A stretch of DNA of 64,000 nt from Vreelandella populi (GTDB taxonomy: Bacteria; Pseudomonadota; Gammaproteobacteria; Pseudomonadales; Halomonadaceae). The stretch is taken from positions 434,001 through 498,000 of the forward strand of contig NZ_RZHE01000015.1 in assembly GCF_003989825.1 (NCBI RefSeq), in the 5' to 3' direction. Under the pieces are notes generated by a model that was not told where the DNA came from, searched no databases, and saw only the letters and a program-made list of their open reading frames with translations. Position numbers and translations under genes: made by a program. Below, one piece after another: positions 55,003 through 63,679 of this stretch. Positions within the stretch are counted from its first letter, which is position 1, and each line of letters begins with the position of its first letter.

Positions 55003-55967
55003 CCCATACAGCTCCTTCGCTGATCGTGGAGGTCAAGGCGCGTCATGATGAGGCGCTCGATATCGTGACCTTCGAGCTCGCTGATCCGCATGGCCGGGAA
55101 CTACCGGCCTTTAGCGCGGGTGCGCATGTTGATGTGCGCGTTAAAGACGGCGTTATCCGTCAATATTCTCTTTGCAACCACTCAGACGAGCGCGACCGCT
55201 ACTTGATTGGCGTATTGCGCGACCCCGCTTCACGCGGTGGCTCTAGCGCCATGCACGACGAGATACAGGTTGGCGATCTTGTGCAGATCAGTTCACCTAA
55301 GAATCACTTTCCACTCAAGCCTGCCCCGCGCGTTGTACTGCTGGCAGGCGGTATCGGCATTACACCACTGCTCTGCATGGCCGAGCGCTTGGCGCATACT
55401 GATGGCACCTTCGAACTCCATTACTGCACGCGCTCCCGGGAGCGAACCGCTTTTTATCAACGCCTTGTTGATGCTGAATTTGCCGCGCAGGTACATTTCC
55501 ACTTCGATGATGGTGAGCCAAGCCAGCACCTGGATCTCGACACTCTGCTTGGCCAGCCAGACGCGGATACCCGCGTCTATGTCTGTGGGCCTAAAGGATT
55601 CATTGATGCGGTCATGACGACCTGTAAAGCGCATGGCTGGGCTAGTGACCAGGTGCATACCGAGTATTTCAGCGGGGCCGAGACCGACAGTTCGCAAGAT
55701 GGCAGTTTCGAAGTGCGTATCGCCAGCAGCGGTGAAAGCTTTACCGTGCCCGCCGACAAGACCGTTCATCAGGTTCTCACCGAGAACGGCATTGAAGTGA
55801 TGGTTTCCTGTGAACAGGGGGTGTGCGGTACGTGTTTAACACGCGTGCTGGAAGGGGAGCCGGATCATCGTGATCTCTACCTGGAGGATCATGAGCACGC
55901 TGCCAATGACCAATTCACGCCTTGCTGTTCACGCTCTAAAAGCAAAGTGCTTGTGCTGGATCTGTGA
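54999..55967 (+). CDS. vanB: Vanillate O-demethylase reductase subunit
   Basis: A 322-residue phthalate-dioxygenase-reductase-type protein: FMN/FAD barrel with RQYSLCNHS near 51-59, NAD domain with VLLAGGIGITPLLCMAE, and a C-terminal 2Fe-2S domain with Cys271, Cys276, Cys279 and Cys309. It transfers electrons to VanA and is coupled to it by a four-base overlap. The second TRAP binding protein gene follows after 49 bases. Confidence 0.94.
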   Translation: MTHTAPSLIVEVKARHDEALDIVTFELADPHGRELPAFSAGAHVDVRVKDGVIRQYSLCNHSDERDRYLIGVLRDPASRGGSSAMHDEIQVGDLVQISSPKNHFPLKPAPRVVLLAGGIGITPLLCMAERLAHTDGTFELHYCTRSRERTAFYQRLVDAEFAAQVHFHFDDGEPSQHLDLDTLLGQPDADTRVYVCGPKGFIDAVMTTCKAHGWASDQVHTEYFSGAETDSSQDGSFEVRIASSGESFTVPADKTVHQVLTENGIEVMVSCEQGVCGTCLTRVLEGEPDHRDLYLEDHEHAANDQFTPCCSRSKSKVLVLDL

Positions 55968-55991
55968 TACGCCAGCCGCTTTAATAGCCTC

Positions 55992-56004
55992 TTGGATAAT
56001 CCAA
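55992..56004. promoter_or_regulatory. VanR-like inverted repeat before the second TRAP binding protein gene
   Basis: TTGGAT-A-ATCCAA, perfect 6-bp arms with one central base, 13 bases upstream of the ATG at 56017 and touching its Shine-Dalgarno. Half-sites TTGGA/TCCAA are the same as in the vanA operator but three bases further apart. Confidence 0.4.
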
Positions 56005-56016
56005 AGGATAACTACA

Positions 56017-57042
56017 ATGAAAAAATCCCAGACAACCGTGACCCAAGCCGCGCTGCTCAGCGCACTCATTTTATTGCCGGCTGCCGCCCAGGCCCAGACA
56101 ACCCTGCGCTTGGCGCATGTGTGGCCCGGCGGCTCAATGATCGATAGCGCGCTTTTCGAGGCGTGGGCAGCGAGCGTTAGCGAAGCTTCAGAGGGCCAGC
56201 TTAACGTCGAGGTGTTTCCCAGCCAAACGCTAGCCAAGTCAGCACAAACTTACGAAAGTACGACGCGCGGTATCGCTGATGTCGGTGCGTCCGCTCAAGG
56301 TTACACGGCCGGCCGATTCCCGCTGACCCAGATCGTTGAGCTGCCCGGAGTCTCTTCTAGTGCACAGGAAGGGGCGTGTATCTTGCAGTCGCTTTTTGAG
56401 CAGGGCCACCTGGAGCAAGAGTACGCCGACACCCGTCCGTTATTCTTCTTCACCACGGGCCCGGGTTATCTGCATACCAAGGAGAAGTTGATTCAAACGC
56501 CTGACGACTTGGCCGGTTTACGCCTGCGCAGGCCTACGCCCTTGGTGGGCGATATGATGGAGCGTCTTGATGCACAGGCCGTCGGCATGCCCGCCCCGGA
56601 CGTATTTACGTCAATGCAGCGTGGCGTCGTGGATGGCTTGAGCTTCAACTGGGAAGGGATGAAAACGTTCCGCCTCAATGAACTGGCGAAGTACCATACC
56701 GAAGTACCTCTCTACGATTTGTCGCTGTTCGCGGTCATGAACCAGCGTAACTACGAGAATCTCCCCGCAGAGCTTCAGCAGGTGATCGACGAACATAGCG
56801 GTATGGAGTGGTCGATGCGCGCCGCCGAGGTCTACGACACGTTGATCGCGCAAGGCCGACAAGAGGCTGAAGAGGCAGGGCATGAGTTTATCGTTATCGA
56901 AGATGCGCTTAACGACCCGGATTGGGGTCCGGTATTACAGGAAACCATCGATAGTTACTTAAACGAGGTGGGGGGTAATGCCAGAGAGATCTACGATACG
57001 GCGATGGGCCTGAAAGAAGAGTGCGCGATTACTAACGCTTAG
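56017..57042 (+). CDS. Second TRAP substrate-binding protein (DctP), vanAB-linked
   Basis: From ATG 56017 (AAAGGA upstream) the product has 341 residues: Sec signal with cleavage near AQA-Q at 25, then TTLRLAHVWPG, GYTAGRFPLTQIVELPG, LAGLRLRRPTPLVGDMM with the substrate Arg, and MPAPDVFTSMQRGVVDGLSF. It resembles the binding protein at 51756-52787 along its whole length. No permease genes follow it, so it probably delivers its ligand to the DctQM pair encoded next to that paralogue. Co-transcription with vanAB suggests vanillate or a related methoxylated acid. Confidence 0.88.
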   Translation: MKKSQTTVTQAALLSALILLPAAAQAQTTLRLAHVWPGGSMIDSALFEAWAASVSEASEGQLNVEVFPSQTLAKSAQTYESTTRGIADVGASAQGYTAGRFPLTQIVELPGVSSSAQEGACILQSLFEQGHLEQEYADTRPLFFFTTGPGYLHTKEKLIQTPDDLAGLRLRRPTPLVGDMMERLDAQAVGMPAPDVFTSMQRGVVDGLSFNWEGMKTFRLNELAKYHTEVPLYDLSLFAVMNQRNYENLPAELQQVIDEHSGMEWSMRAAEVYDTLIAQGRQEAEEAGHEFIVIEDALNDPDWGPVLQETIDSYLNEVGGNAREIYDTAMGLKEECAITNA

Positions 57043-57076
57043 CAAGAGACCTTACTTGCGCTTGATCGCAGCCAAC

Positions 57077-57109
57077 AAAAAAACGCCGGGTTCAACCCCG
57101 GCGCTTTTT
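57077..57109. terminator. Bidirectional terminator between the second dctP and pcaG
   Basis: Stem CGCCGGG / CCCGGCG with TTCAAC loop, flanked by an A-run on the left and CTTTTT on the right, serves two converging genes. Confidence 0.9.
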
Positions 57110-57139
57110 GCTTACAGGTCTTGACCCACGAAATAAGCG

Positions 57140-57775
57140 TCAGAAATCAAAAAAGATCGTCTCACCAGGCCCCTGCAAGCGAATATCAAAACGATAGCGA
57201 ATAATGCCGCCGGCCTCTTCACGTTTGGCGATCAGCGTCTGGCGACGATTGTCGGATTCAACCCGCGAAAGCACCGGGCACTCGCGGTTAGCCTCAACTT
57301 CGTCGTCAAAATAGAGACGCGTTTGCAGGTGAATATTCACGCCACGAGCAAAGATTGCAAGGTTAATGTGCGGCGCCATCAGCTTGCCGTTAGGGTGCGC
57401 GACGGCGCCCGGCTTGATGGTCTTTAACGACCACTCACTGCCCTGCTCGGCTATCGTGGCGGTTCTTCCGAAGCTGTTGAACGGCTTGCGCAGGTCATAA
57501 TCTGCCTGATAGTGCCCCTCGGCATCGGCCTGCCACGCTTCCAGGAAGGCATCACGTACCAGATCACCGTTGCCATCAATCACGGTACCCACAATCTCGA
57601 TATGCTCGCCCGAGGCATCGGGCTTGGCCATTTCACTCCAGATCTCTTCATCGCGCTCGGGGTTACCGGCCGCAGCCAGTGCCAAACCAATATGCACGTA
57701 AGGTCCAGCGGTTTGCGAGGCGGTTTCACGCAGCATCATTTCGCTCACCGGCTGGGTGTTAGGCTGTTTCATCAT
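57140..57775 (-). CDS. pcaG: Protocatechuate 3,4-dioxygenase alpha subunit
   Basis: A 211-residue protein of the intradiol dioxygenase family without the iron-ligand set, as expected for the alpha chain. Recognisable segments are SQTAGPYVHIGLALAAAGN, IEIVGTVIDGNGDLVRDAFL (20), and FARGVNIHLQTRLYFDDE. It forms the active complex with PcaH, encoded 27 bases upstream. The start could be either ATG of the tandem pair (57775 or 57772); GGGGGA precedes them. Confidence 0.94.
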   Translation of the reverse strand: MMKQPNTQPVSEMMLRETASQTAGPYVHIGLALAAAGNPERDEEIWSEMAKPDASGEHIEIVGTVIDGNGDLVRDAFLEAWQADAEGHYQADYDLRKPFNSFGRTATIAEQGSEWSLKTIKPGAVAHPNGKLMAPHINLAIFARGVNIHLQTRLYFDDEVEANRECPVLSRVESDNRRQTLIAKREEAGGIIRYRFDIRLQGPGETIFFDF

Positions 57776-57802
57776 CAATCCCCCTGCCTTATTGGTTTTC
57801 AG

Positions 57803-58525
57803 CTATTGGTTTTCAAAGAAGGTTTGCAGCTCGCCGCGCACCACAATGTCAAAACGGTAAGCCAGGCAATCCATCGGCCTGCTGTTAGCCATATCCAGGC
57901 GGCCAACCATCGTCTCCACGGCTTCGGGGTCTTTCAGTGTTTGCACGATGGGGCATAGCGGAATCAGAGGGTCTCCCTCAAAGTACATCTGCGTGATCAG
58001 CCGAGAAGAGATAGACGGCCCCATGACCGAGACATGAATATGCGCTGGCCGCCAGCTATTCACATCATTCGGCCAGGGATAGGGGCCTGGCTTGATGGTC
58101 CGAAAACGGTAAAAGCCCTGATCGTCGGTCAGGCAGCGGCCCACACCACCAAAGTGAGGGTCCAGCGGTGCCAGGTAAGCATCTTTCTTATGGCGATAGC
58201 GCCCGCCCGCATTGGCCTGCCACATTTCTACCAGCGTATGGGGTACCGGCTTGCCAAACTGGTCCATCACGCGGCCAAACAAGATGATCCGTTCACCCTG
58301 AGGCAGCCCTTCGCCTTGCGTGAAGTTCATCAGCAGGTCGTTATCATAGGGCCCCACCCGCAGATGGCTGAAATCAGGCCCTGTCAGTTCAGAAGCAGTG
58401 GGCTGCTGCATGCTCATCAACGCCTGCTGGGGCGAGCGCGCAACGGAGGTTTTATAGCCAGGGGCATAGGCGGGTGGATGCCAGTTACGGTCACGGGTTA
58501 CAAAGCGATTATATTTAGGCTGCAT
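57803..58525 (-). CDS. pcaH: Protocatechuate 3,4-dioxygenase beta subunit
   Basis: The 240-residue catalytic chain cleaves protocatechuate to 3-carboxy-cis,cis-muconate. Fe(III) ligands are Tyr110, Tyr149, His162 and His164; their spacing (39, 13, 2) is identical to Pseudomonas putida PcaH. The N-terminal domain has the usual Arg/Tyr-rich start. ATG at 58525. It follows pcaQ on the same strand with 137 bases between. Confidence 0.95.
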   Translation of the reverse strand: MQPKYNRFVTRDRNWHPPAYAPGYKTSVARSPQQALMSMQQPTASELTGPDFSHLRVGPYDNDLLMNFTQGEGLPQGERIILFGRVMDQFGKPVPHTLVEMWQANAGGRYRHKKDAYLAPLDPHFGGVGRCLTDDQGFYRFRTIKPGPYPWPNDVNSWRPAHIHVSVMGPSISSRLITQMYFEGDPLIPLCPIVQTLKDPEAVETMVGRLDMANSRPMDCLAYRFDIVVRGELQTFFENQ

Positions 58526-58662
58526 GGCAAATGCTCTTTATGGCGAGGTAAGCATCGGGCGGCGCTTGCCCCCTTTGCGCTTTCACTCGCCAAGTGTGCC
58601 GCGTAGCCTCCGCCATGCCAATTGAAGAGTCATTCCCACTCATAACCTATAGGTTATCGTCT

Positions 58663-59601
58663 TTACGACCTTGGTATAATGCGCTCCGCCGCCACTTGGC
58701 GTAGCGTTTCGCAAAAAGCGTCACGGGTCAGCGACTTCGTCATGCTCACATTCGTGCAGATGCCCACAGACCCACCCTGCGCTTCAAACGGCAGTGCAAG
58801 CTCTTTAAGTAGACCGCTCTCCAACTCCTCGATCACCGCTTCCCGCGGAGCTATCCAGAGCGCGTCGCTCTCCAGCGTGTAGCGGTAGCTGACCGGCAGC
58901 GAGAGGGTCTCCAGCAACAGCGGCGGTAGCGTAATTGCATGGCGTACACAAAAGCTGTCCACCTGTTGGCGCAATGTGGTTTGCGGGGGTGGCAATGCCC
59001 AGGGATAGGCGATGAGCTGGCTCGCGGCTACCGGCGTTACCTGGGCAAGCGGATGACCGCTGCGTGCCACGATAACCAGCGGTTCATAATAAAGATGTTC
59101 AAAATAGAGATCGCCAATTTCCCGCGCCTCGGTCATCCGCCCTACCACCATATCAAGCTCGCCTAGGCGCAAGCGTGAAAGTAGATAGGCACTGGCGCCG
59201 GTTACTACCGAGACGCTGGTATCGTGCTGGCCAGCCGCTGACGCGCTGTGCCAGCGCTGTATCGCCACAGGCAACAGACGGCTCTCGACGGTGGATAGCG
59301 CTCCTATGCGCAGCCAGCGTCCACCATGATGCGCATCACCGATAGCACTGACACCTTCGTCCAGCGCCCGCATGGCTGGGCCTGCATGGCGCAGCAGCGT
59401 CAAGCCCGCCTGGGTGAGCGACACCCCTTGCGAAGTGCGCTCGAAAAGTGGCGTTTGCAAAATCTCCTCAAGCTCGCGTATCGCTTTGGAGATTCCCGGC
59501 TGAGTAATCGCCAGCGCCTCAGCGGCGCGGGCAAAGCTGCGCCGCTTGGCGACTTCGAGAAAGGCCATCAAGTGGCGTAGTTTGATACGGGCGTTGAGCA
59601 T
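58663..59601 (-). CDS. pcaQ: LysR-family regulator of pca genes
   Basis: A 312-residue LysR protein: winged helix at 1-65 (LRHLMAFLEVAKRRSFARAA, 20; LAITQPGISKAIRELEE) and a periplasmic-binding-type effector domain. The N-terminus RIKLRHLMAFLEVA is like PcaQ/GbpR. In other bacteria PcaQ activates pcaDCHGB with beta-carboxymuconate as co-inducer. Here the gene is upstream of pcaHG on the same strand rather than divergent, so control of pcaHG might be partly through co-transcription. Confidence 0.82.
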   Translation of the reverse strand: MLNARIKLRHLMAFLEVAKRRSFARAAEALAITQPGISKAIRELEEILQTPLFERTSQGVSLTQAGLTLLRHAGPAMRALDEGVSAIGDAHHGGRWLRIGALSTVESRLLPVAIQRWHSASAAGQHDTSVSVVTGASAYLLSRLRLGELDMVVGRMTEAREIGDLYFEHLYYEPLVIVARSGHPLAQVTPVAASQLIAYPWALPPPQTTLRQQVDSFCVRHAITLPPLLLETLSLPVSYRYTLESDALWIAPREAVIEELESGLLKELALPFEAQGGSVGICTNVSMTKSLTRDAFCETLRQVAAERIIPRS

Positions 59602-59732
59602 GGCTTTCTATTATCAGCGAAACAGAAGACGCTACCTTCGCCGATTCGCGCTCATAAGGAAATCGTTAAATTTACTCTGCGCACTTATCCAATAGGTTTA
59701 GGGATTGTTTGTCCTCGGCACGGCCCTGTTGT

Positions 59733-59760
59733 CAGAACGGCGCCCTGGAGCGCCATTCTG
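59733..59760 (-). terminator. Hairpin after the aldehyde dehydrogenase gene, possible terminator
   Basis: CAGAA-C-GGCGC and GCGCC-A-TTCTG pair with one internal mismatch around a six-base loop, 17 bases after the stop. No T-run follows on the minus strand. Confidence 0.4.
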
Positions 59761-59777
59761 AACCGCCGCTATACGCA

Positions 59778-61229
59778 CTAGATAGGATAGTGGCGCGGGC
59801 CGGTTTGCAGCGTCATCCAACGCAGGTCCGTGAACTCCTCGATGACCGCCTTGCCACCGAAGCGTCCGTAACCGCTACTTTTTACTCCACCAAATGGCAT
59901 TTGCGGCTCGTCATGTACCGTTGGGGCATTGATATGACAGATGCCTGTTTCAATGCGCCCAGCAACCCGCAGCCCGCGTGCGCTATCGCGGGTAAACACG
60001 GCGCCTGAAAGACCGTACTCGCTATCATTGGCAACGCGAATGGCTTCCTCTTCACCCTTGACGCGAATCATGGCGACCACAGGGCCAAAGGACTCTTCCG
60101 AATAAAGCCGCATTGCCTTGGTGACGTTATCCACCAGCGTTGGCTGCATCACGACACCCTCAGCCTTTCCTCCAGAGCCTAAGCGGGCGCCATTGCTGAG
60201 GGCATCATCGATCAGCTCGTTGAGCTTATGACCAGATTCCTGGTTGATGAGCGTCCCCAGTACATTGGCTTCTGCACGAGGATCTCCCGCTGTCAGTGTC
60301 TTCGCTTTGGCCGCCAACTTCTCGGCAAATTCATCGGCAACGGCTTCATCTACGATCAAGCGCTCGGTCGACATGCAGATTTGCCCCTGATTGAAGAAGG
60401 CGCCGAAAGCGGCCCCTTCAACCGCTGCGTCAATATCGGCATCGTCAAGCACCAGAAAAGGCGCCTTGCCGCCCAGCTCTAGCAGTACGGGTTTAAGGTG
60501 CTTAGCGGCTTTCTCCGCAATGATGCGCCCAACCGTTGTAGAGCCGGTGAAGTTGATACGCCGAACCGCCGGATGCTCAATCAATGCGCCCACCACGCTT
60601 GCGGCTTGCTCAGGCTGGTTATGGATAACGTTAACCACGCCGTTACCCAGGCCAGCATCGTGCAGCACCTGCCCAATCAGCGCGTGCGTATTCGGGCACA
60701 TTTCAGAAGCTTTAAGGATAACGCTGTTACCACACGCCAAGGGCGCGGCAATGGCCCGCGTACCCAGAATGATAGGCGCGTTCCATGGCGCGATCCCCAC
60801 CACCACGCCGCACGGTACGCGAATGCCCATGGCCAGGCTATCCGGCACATTGGAGGGAATCACATCGCCCTGGATCTGGGTAGTCAAGGCGGCCGACTCG
60901 CGCAGCATGTTGGCGGCCACCATGACATTAAAGCCGGCCCAACCTGGGGTAGCACCGGTTTCATCGACCATGGCATCAATAAATTCTTGCTGGCGGGCCT
61001 CCATTAAATCGGCGGCTTTAGTCAGCTTCGCCCGGCGCTCGCCGGGGCCTGTCTGGGACCAAGACTTGAAAGCGCCATGAGCCACTTCGATAGCCCGGTT
61101 GACATCATCAAGCGAGGCCGCTGCCACGTGTGAGACCGTTTCGCCACTCAACGGATTGCAGCGCTTGAAGGTGGCGCTATCTGAAGCAGCACACTGCTGG
61201 CCATCGATTAATAGTTGAACTGACGTCAT
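59778..61229 (-). CDS. vdh: Aromatic aldehyde dehydrogenase, probably vanillin dehydrogenase
   Basis: A 483-residue NAD(P)-dependent aldehyde dehydrogenase. Catalytic Glu is in LLELGGKAPFLVL and catalytic Cys in NQGQICMSTERLIV; cofactor loop FTGSTTVGRIIAE is present. The sequence pattern belongs to the salicylaldehyde/vanillin dehydrogenase group (VPCGVVVGIAPWNAPIILGT, 20). In this cluster the natural job would be vanillin to vanillate or 4-hydroxybenzaldehyde to 4-hydroxybenzoate. No feruloyl-CoA synthetase or hydratase gene is in the window. GGAG lies seven bases before ATG 61229. Confidence 0.8.
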   Translation of the reverse strand: MTSVQLLIDGQQCAASDSATFKRCNPLSGETVSHVAAASLDDVNRAIEVAHGAFKSWSQTGPGERRAKLTKAADLMEARQQEFIDAMVDETGATPGWAGFNVMVAANMLRESAALTTQIQGDVIPSNVPDSLAMGIRVPCGVVVGIAPWNAPIILGTRAIAAPLACGNSVILKASEMCPNTHALIGQVLHDAGLGNGVVNVIHNQPEQAASVVGALIEHPAVRRINFTGSTTVGRIIAEKAAKHLKPVLLELGGKAPFLVLDDADIDAAVEGAAFGAFFNQGQICMSTERLIVDEAVADEFAEKLAAKAKTLTAGDPRAEANVLGTLINQESGHKLNELIDDALSNGARLGSGGKAEGVVMQPTLVDNVTKAMRLYSEESFGPVVAMIRVKGEEEAIRVANDSEYGLSGAVFTRDSARGLRVAGRIETGICHINAPTVHDEPQMPFGGVKSSGYGRFGGKAVIEEFTDLRWMTLQTGPRHYPI

Positions 61230-61243
61230 GGCATGGCTCCATT

Positions 61244-61260
61244 TAATACAGGAAGTATTA
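61244..61260. promoter_or_regulatory. Inverted repeat upstream of the aldehyde dehydrogenase gene
   Basis: TAATAC-AGGAA-GTATTA, perfect 6-bp arms, 15-31 bases before the ATG. May be an operator or a leader hairpin. Confidence 0.35.
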
Positions 61261-61286
61261 TTAATGTTCAGTCGATAACTGATCGA

Positions 61287-62456
61287 TTATTCACCCCAGC
61301 CCAGATCTTTGGCCAAGGCAAAGGCATGGTTGGCTGCCGGTACACCGCCGTAAATCGCCACATGCATGATTACCTGACGAAGTTCGGCTTCCGTCAGGCC
61401 AATACGCTTGGCGGTTTTCAGGTGTAACGTCAGCTCTTCACGGCCGAGAGCTGCCAGAATACCGGTGGTAATCATGCTGCGCTCGCGGCGGGTGAGGTCC
61501 TCGTTACTCCAAAGCTCGCCCCAGGCCAGACGGGTAATCATCTGTTGGAAGGGGGTATCCAGGCTGTTGGCGTTAACGGTTGAACGTGCCACATGCTCTT
61601 CGCCCAGAACCTGCTTGCGAGTTTCCAGGCCGGTCGCGTAGGCCACGCCGTGGTTCGCCACGTCGCCCAGATCCGTTGCCAGCACGCCAAGCAGCTTCTC
61701 GGCGATTAGCTGAGGTGCTTCTACTGAAGGCACGTGACCTACGCCGTCAAAAACCTCAAGCGGCGCGCCGTCAAGCTCGGCAGACAAGGCTTCCAGTGTC
61801 GCCGGCGGCGTGGCCAGGTCTTCACTGCCGCCAAGTAGCTGCACCTTGACGTTCTTGTTGGAGAGCTTGCCGGTAAACGTCTCGCGGCCGAGCATTTCAC
61901 ATAGCTGAGCGTAGGATTCATTGTCGCCGCGCCCCATCTGAATGCACCAGCCCGCTTTTAACGCGGGGCTTGCTTCAAAGGCCGTGGGCGCAAACCAGCG
62001 CGGCACGATCTCTGATGACATCGCCGCTAGGCCTTCCTGACGCACGCGGCCTGCGCGAGTGTTCCAGAGTTCCGGGTTGCCGATAACCGCGCCAGTATTG
62101 GTGAGCGTGGCGGAGAGCAAACGGTCACTGTGCTCAGTGATCAACTGCTGGCCGATCACGCCGCCAATCGAGGTACCGGCAAAGTGAAAGCGCGACGCGC
62201 CTGAAAGCTCTACCAACGCCAAGGCCTCAGCGGCCAAATCGGCGGGCGTGATCTGTTCACCGCTGACCGCCTGGCTGGCCCCGTGGCCAGGCAGGTCCCA
62301 GGTCAGCACCCGGTAGCGGGGCAGCAGCGCAGGAATGACGTCATCCCACACGGCCTGGCTCATGCCCAATGGATGCGCCAGCACGACCAGTGGATTACCT
62401 TGTGTACCTAGCAGCCGGTAGGCCACGCTGCGTCCATTGATGGTATGAAAAGCCAT
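61287..62456 (-). CDS. pcaDC: Fused 3-oxoadipate enol-lactonase / 4-carboxymuconolactone decarboxylase
   Basis: From ATG 62456 (GGAGG five to six bases upstream) the 389-residue product joins PcaD and PcaC. Residues 1 to about 255 form an alpha/beta hydrolase with nucleophile FAGTSIGGVIGQ and catalytic His in DGVGHVPSVE. Residues about 265-389 are the CMD domain (LTRRERSMITTGILAALGRE, 20; HVAIYGGVPAANHAFALA). So one chain catalyses decarboxylation and lactone hydrolysis in sequence. The order equals PcaL of actinobacteria. It follows pcaF by 10 bases. Confidence 0.94.
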   Translation of the reverse strand: MAFHTINGRSVAYRLLGTQGNPLVVLAHPLGMSQAVWDDVIPALLPRYRVLTWDLPGHGASQAVSGEQITPADLAAEALALVELSGASRFHFAGTSIGGVIGQQLITEHSDRLLSATLTNTGAVIGNPELWNTRAGRVRQEGLAAMSSEIVPRWFAPTAFEASPALKAGWCIQMGRGDNESYAQLCEMLGRETFTGKLSNKNVKVQLLGGSEDLATPPATLEALSAELDGAPLEVFDGVGHVPSVEAPQLIAEKLLGVLATDLGDVANHGVAYATGLETRKQVLGEEHVARSTVNANSLDTPFQQMITRLAWGELWSNEDLTRRERSMITTGILAALGREELTLHLKTAKRIGLTEAELRQVIMHVAIYGGVPAANHAFALAKDLGWGE

Positions 62457-62466
62457 ACTACCTCCG

Positions 62467-63669
62467 TTAAGCGCGCTCAATCAGTGTGGCAATACCCTGG
62501 CCTACGCCCACGCACATGGTGCACAGTGCGTAGCGCTTGCCACTATTTTGTAGCTCGTAGGCAGCGGTAAGCAGCAGGCGTGCGCCGGACATGCCCAGCG
62601 GATGGCCAAGGGCGATTCCACCACCGTTGGGATTTACCCGCGGGTCGTCGTCTTCAAGGCCCAGGTCGCGCATGCAGGCCAGTGCCTGGGCGGCAAACGC
62701 TTCGTTAAACTCAAATACATCGATCTCATCCAGAGAAATACCGGTACGCTTGAGCAGTTTCTGCACGGCGGGAACCGGGCCGTAACCCATGATGCTTGGT
62801 TCAACGCCCGCTGTTGCCATACCGATAATCTTGGCCATGGGCGTCAGGCCGTGCTGTTTAACCGCTGACTCGCTGGCCACCAGCATGGCTGCCGCGCCAT
62901 CGTTGACGCCGGAGGCGTTGCCAGCGGTTACGCTGCCGCCTTCACGGAAGGGCGTAGGCAAAGCAGCAAGCTTCTCCAACGTGGTTTCCCGCAAGTGCTC
63001 ATCCTGATCAAAAATCAGTGGCTCCTGCTTGCGGCGAGGTATTTCGATAGGGGTGATTTCCTGAGCAAACCGGCCAGCTTGCTGTGCGGTGGCCGCTTTC
63101 TGCTGAGAGCGCAGCGCAAAAGCATCCTGATCTTCTCGGGAAATATTGAACTGCTCGGCGACGTTTTCCGCCGTTTCCGGCATGGAGTCGATCCCGAACG
63201 CCTTCTTCATCAGCGGGTTCACAAAGCGCCAGCCGATAGTGGTATCTTCGATTTTCTGACCGCGAGAGAAGGCGCTATCGGCCTTGCCCATCACATAGGG
63301 CGCCCGGGACATGGATTCCACGCCACCAGCCAGCGCCAGCTCCATTTCACCGGCTTTAATTGCCCGAAATGCCGTACCTACCGCGTCCATACCCGAACCG
63401 CACAGGCGGTTCATGGTGGTGCCAGGGACCGAGGTGGGGATACCTGCCAAGAGCGACGACATGCGCGCCACGTTACGGTTATCTTCACCGGCCTGGTTGG
63501 CGCAGCCCATAAACACTTCTTCAATCGCGGCAGGATCGAGATCCGGCGCATCCGCTAGCACGGCTTTAAATATCGTGGCGGCGAAATCGTCCGGACGCAC
63601 GCTTGCCAGCGTACCACCAAACCTGCCAACGGCAGTGCGTCGCGGGTGACATAAATAAACGTTTGTCAT
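62467..63669 (-). CDS. pcaF: 3-oxoadipyl-CoA thiolase
   Basis: The 400-residue thiolase splits 3-oxoadipyl-CoA to succinyl-CoA and acetyl-CoA. The acyl-binding Cys90 is in [32 protein letters not shown] (20) holds the conserved His, and [10 protein letters not shown] the second Cys. AAGGAG lies six bases before ATG 63669. The pca context separates it from fatty acid thiolases. Confidence 0.94.
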   Translation of the reverse strand: MTNVYLCHPRRTAVGRFGGTLASVRPDDFAATIFKAVLADAPDLDPAAIEEVFMGCANQAGEDNRNVARMSSLLAGIPTSVPGTTMNRLCGSGMDAVGTAFRAIKAGEMELALAGGVESMSRAPYVMGKADSAFSRGQKIEDTTIGWRFVNPLMKKAFGIDSMPETAENVAEQFNISREDQDAFALRSQQKAATAQQAGRFAQEITPIEIPRRKQEPLIFDQDEHLRETTLEKLAALPTPFREGGSVTAGNASGVNDGAAAMLVASESAVKQHGLTPMAKIIGMATAGVEPSIMGYGPVPAVQKLLKRTGISLDEIDVFEFNEAFAAQALACMRDLGLEDDDPRVNPNGGGIALGHPLGMSGARLLLTAAYELQNSGKRYALCTMCVGVGQGIATLIERA

Positions 63670-63679
63670 GACCAACTCC

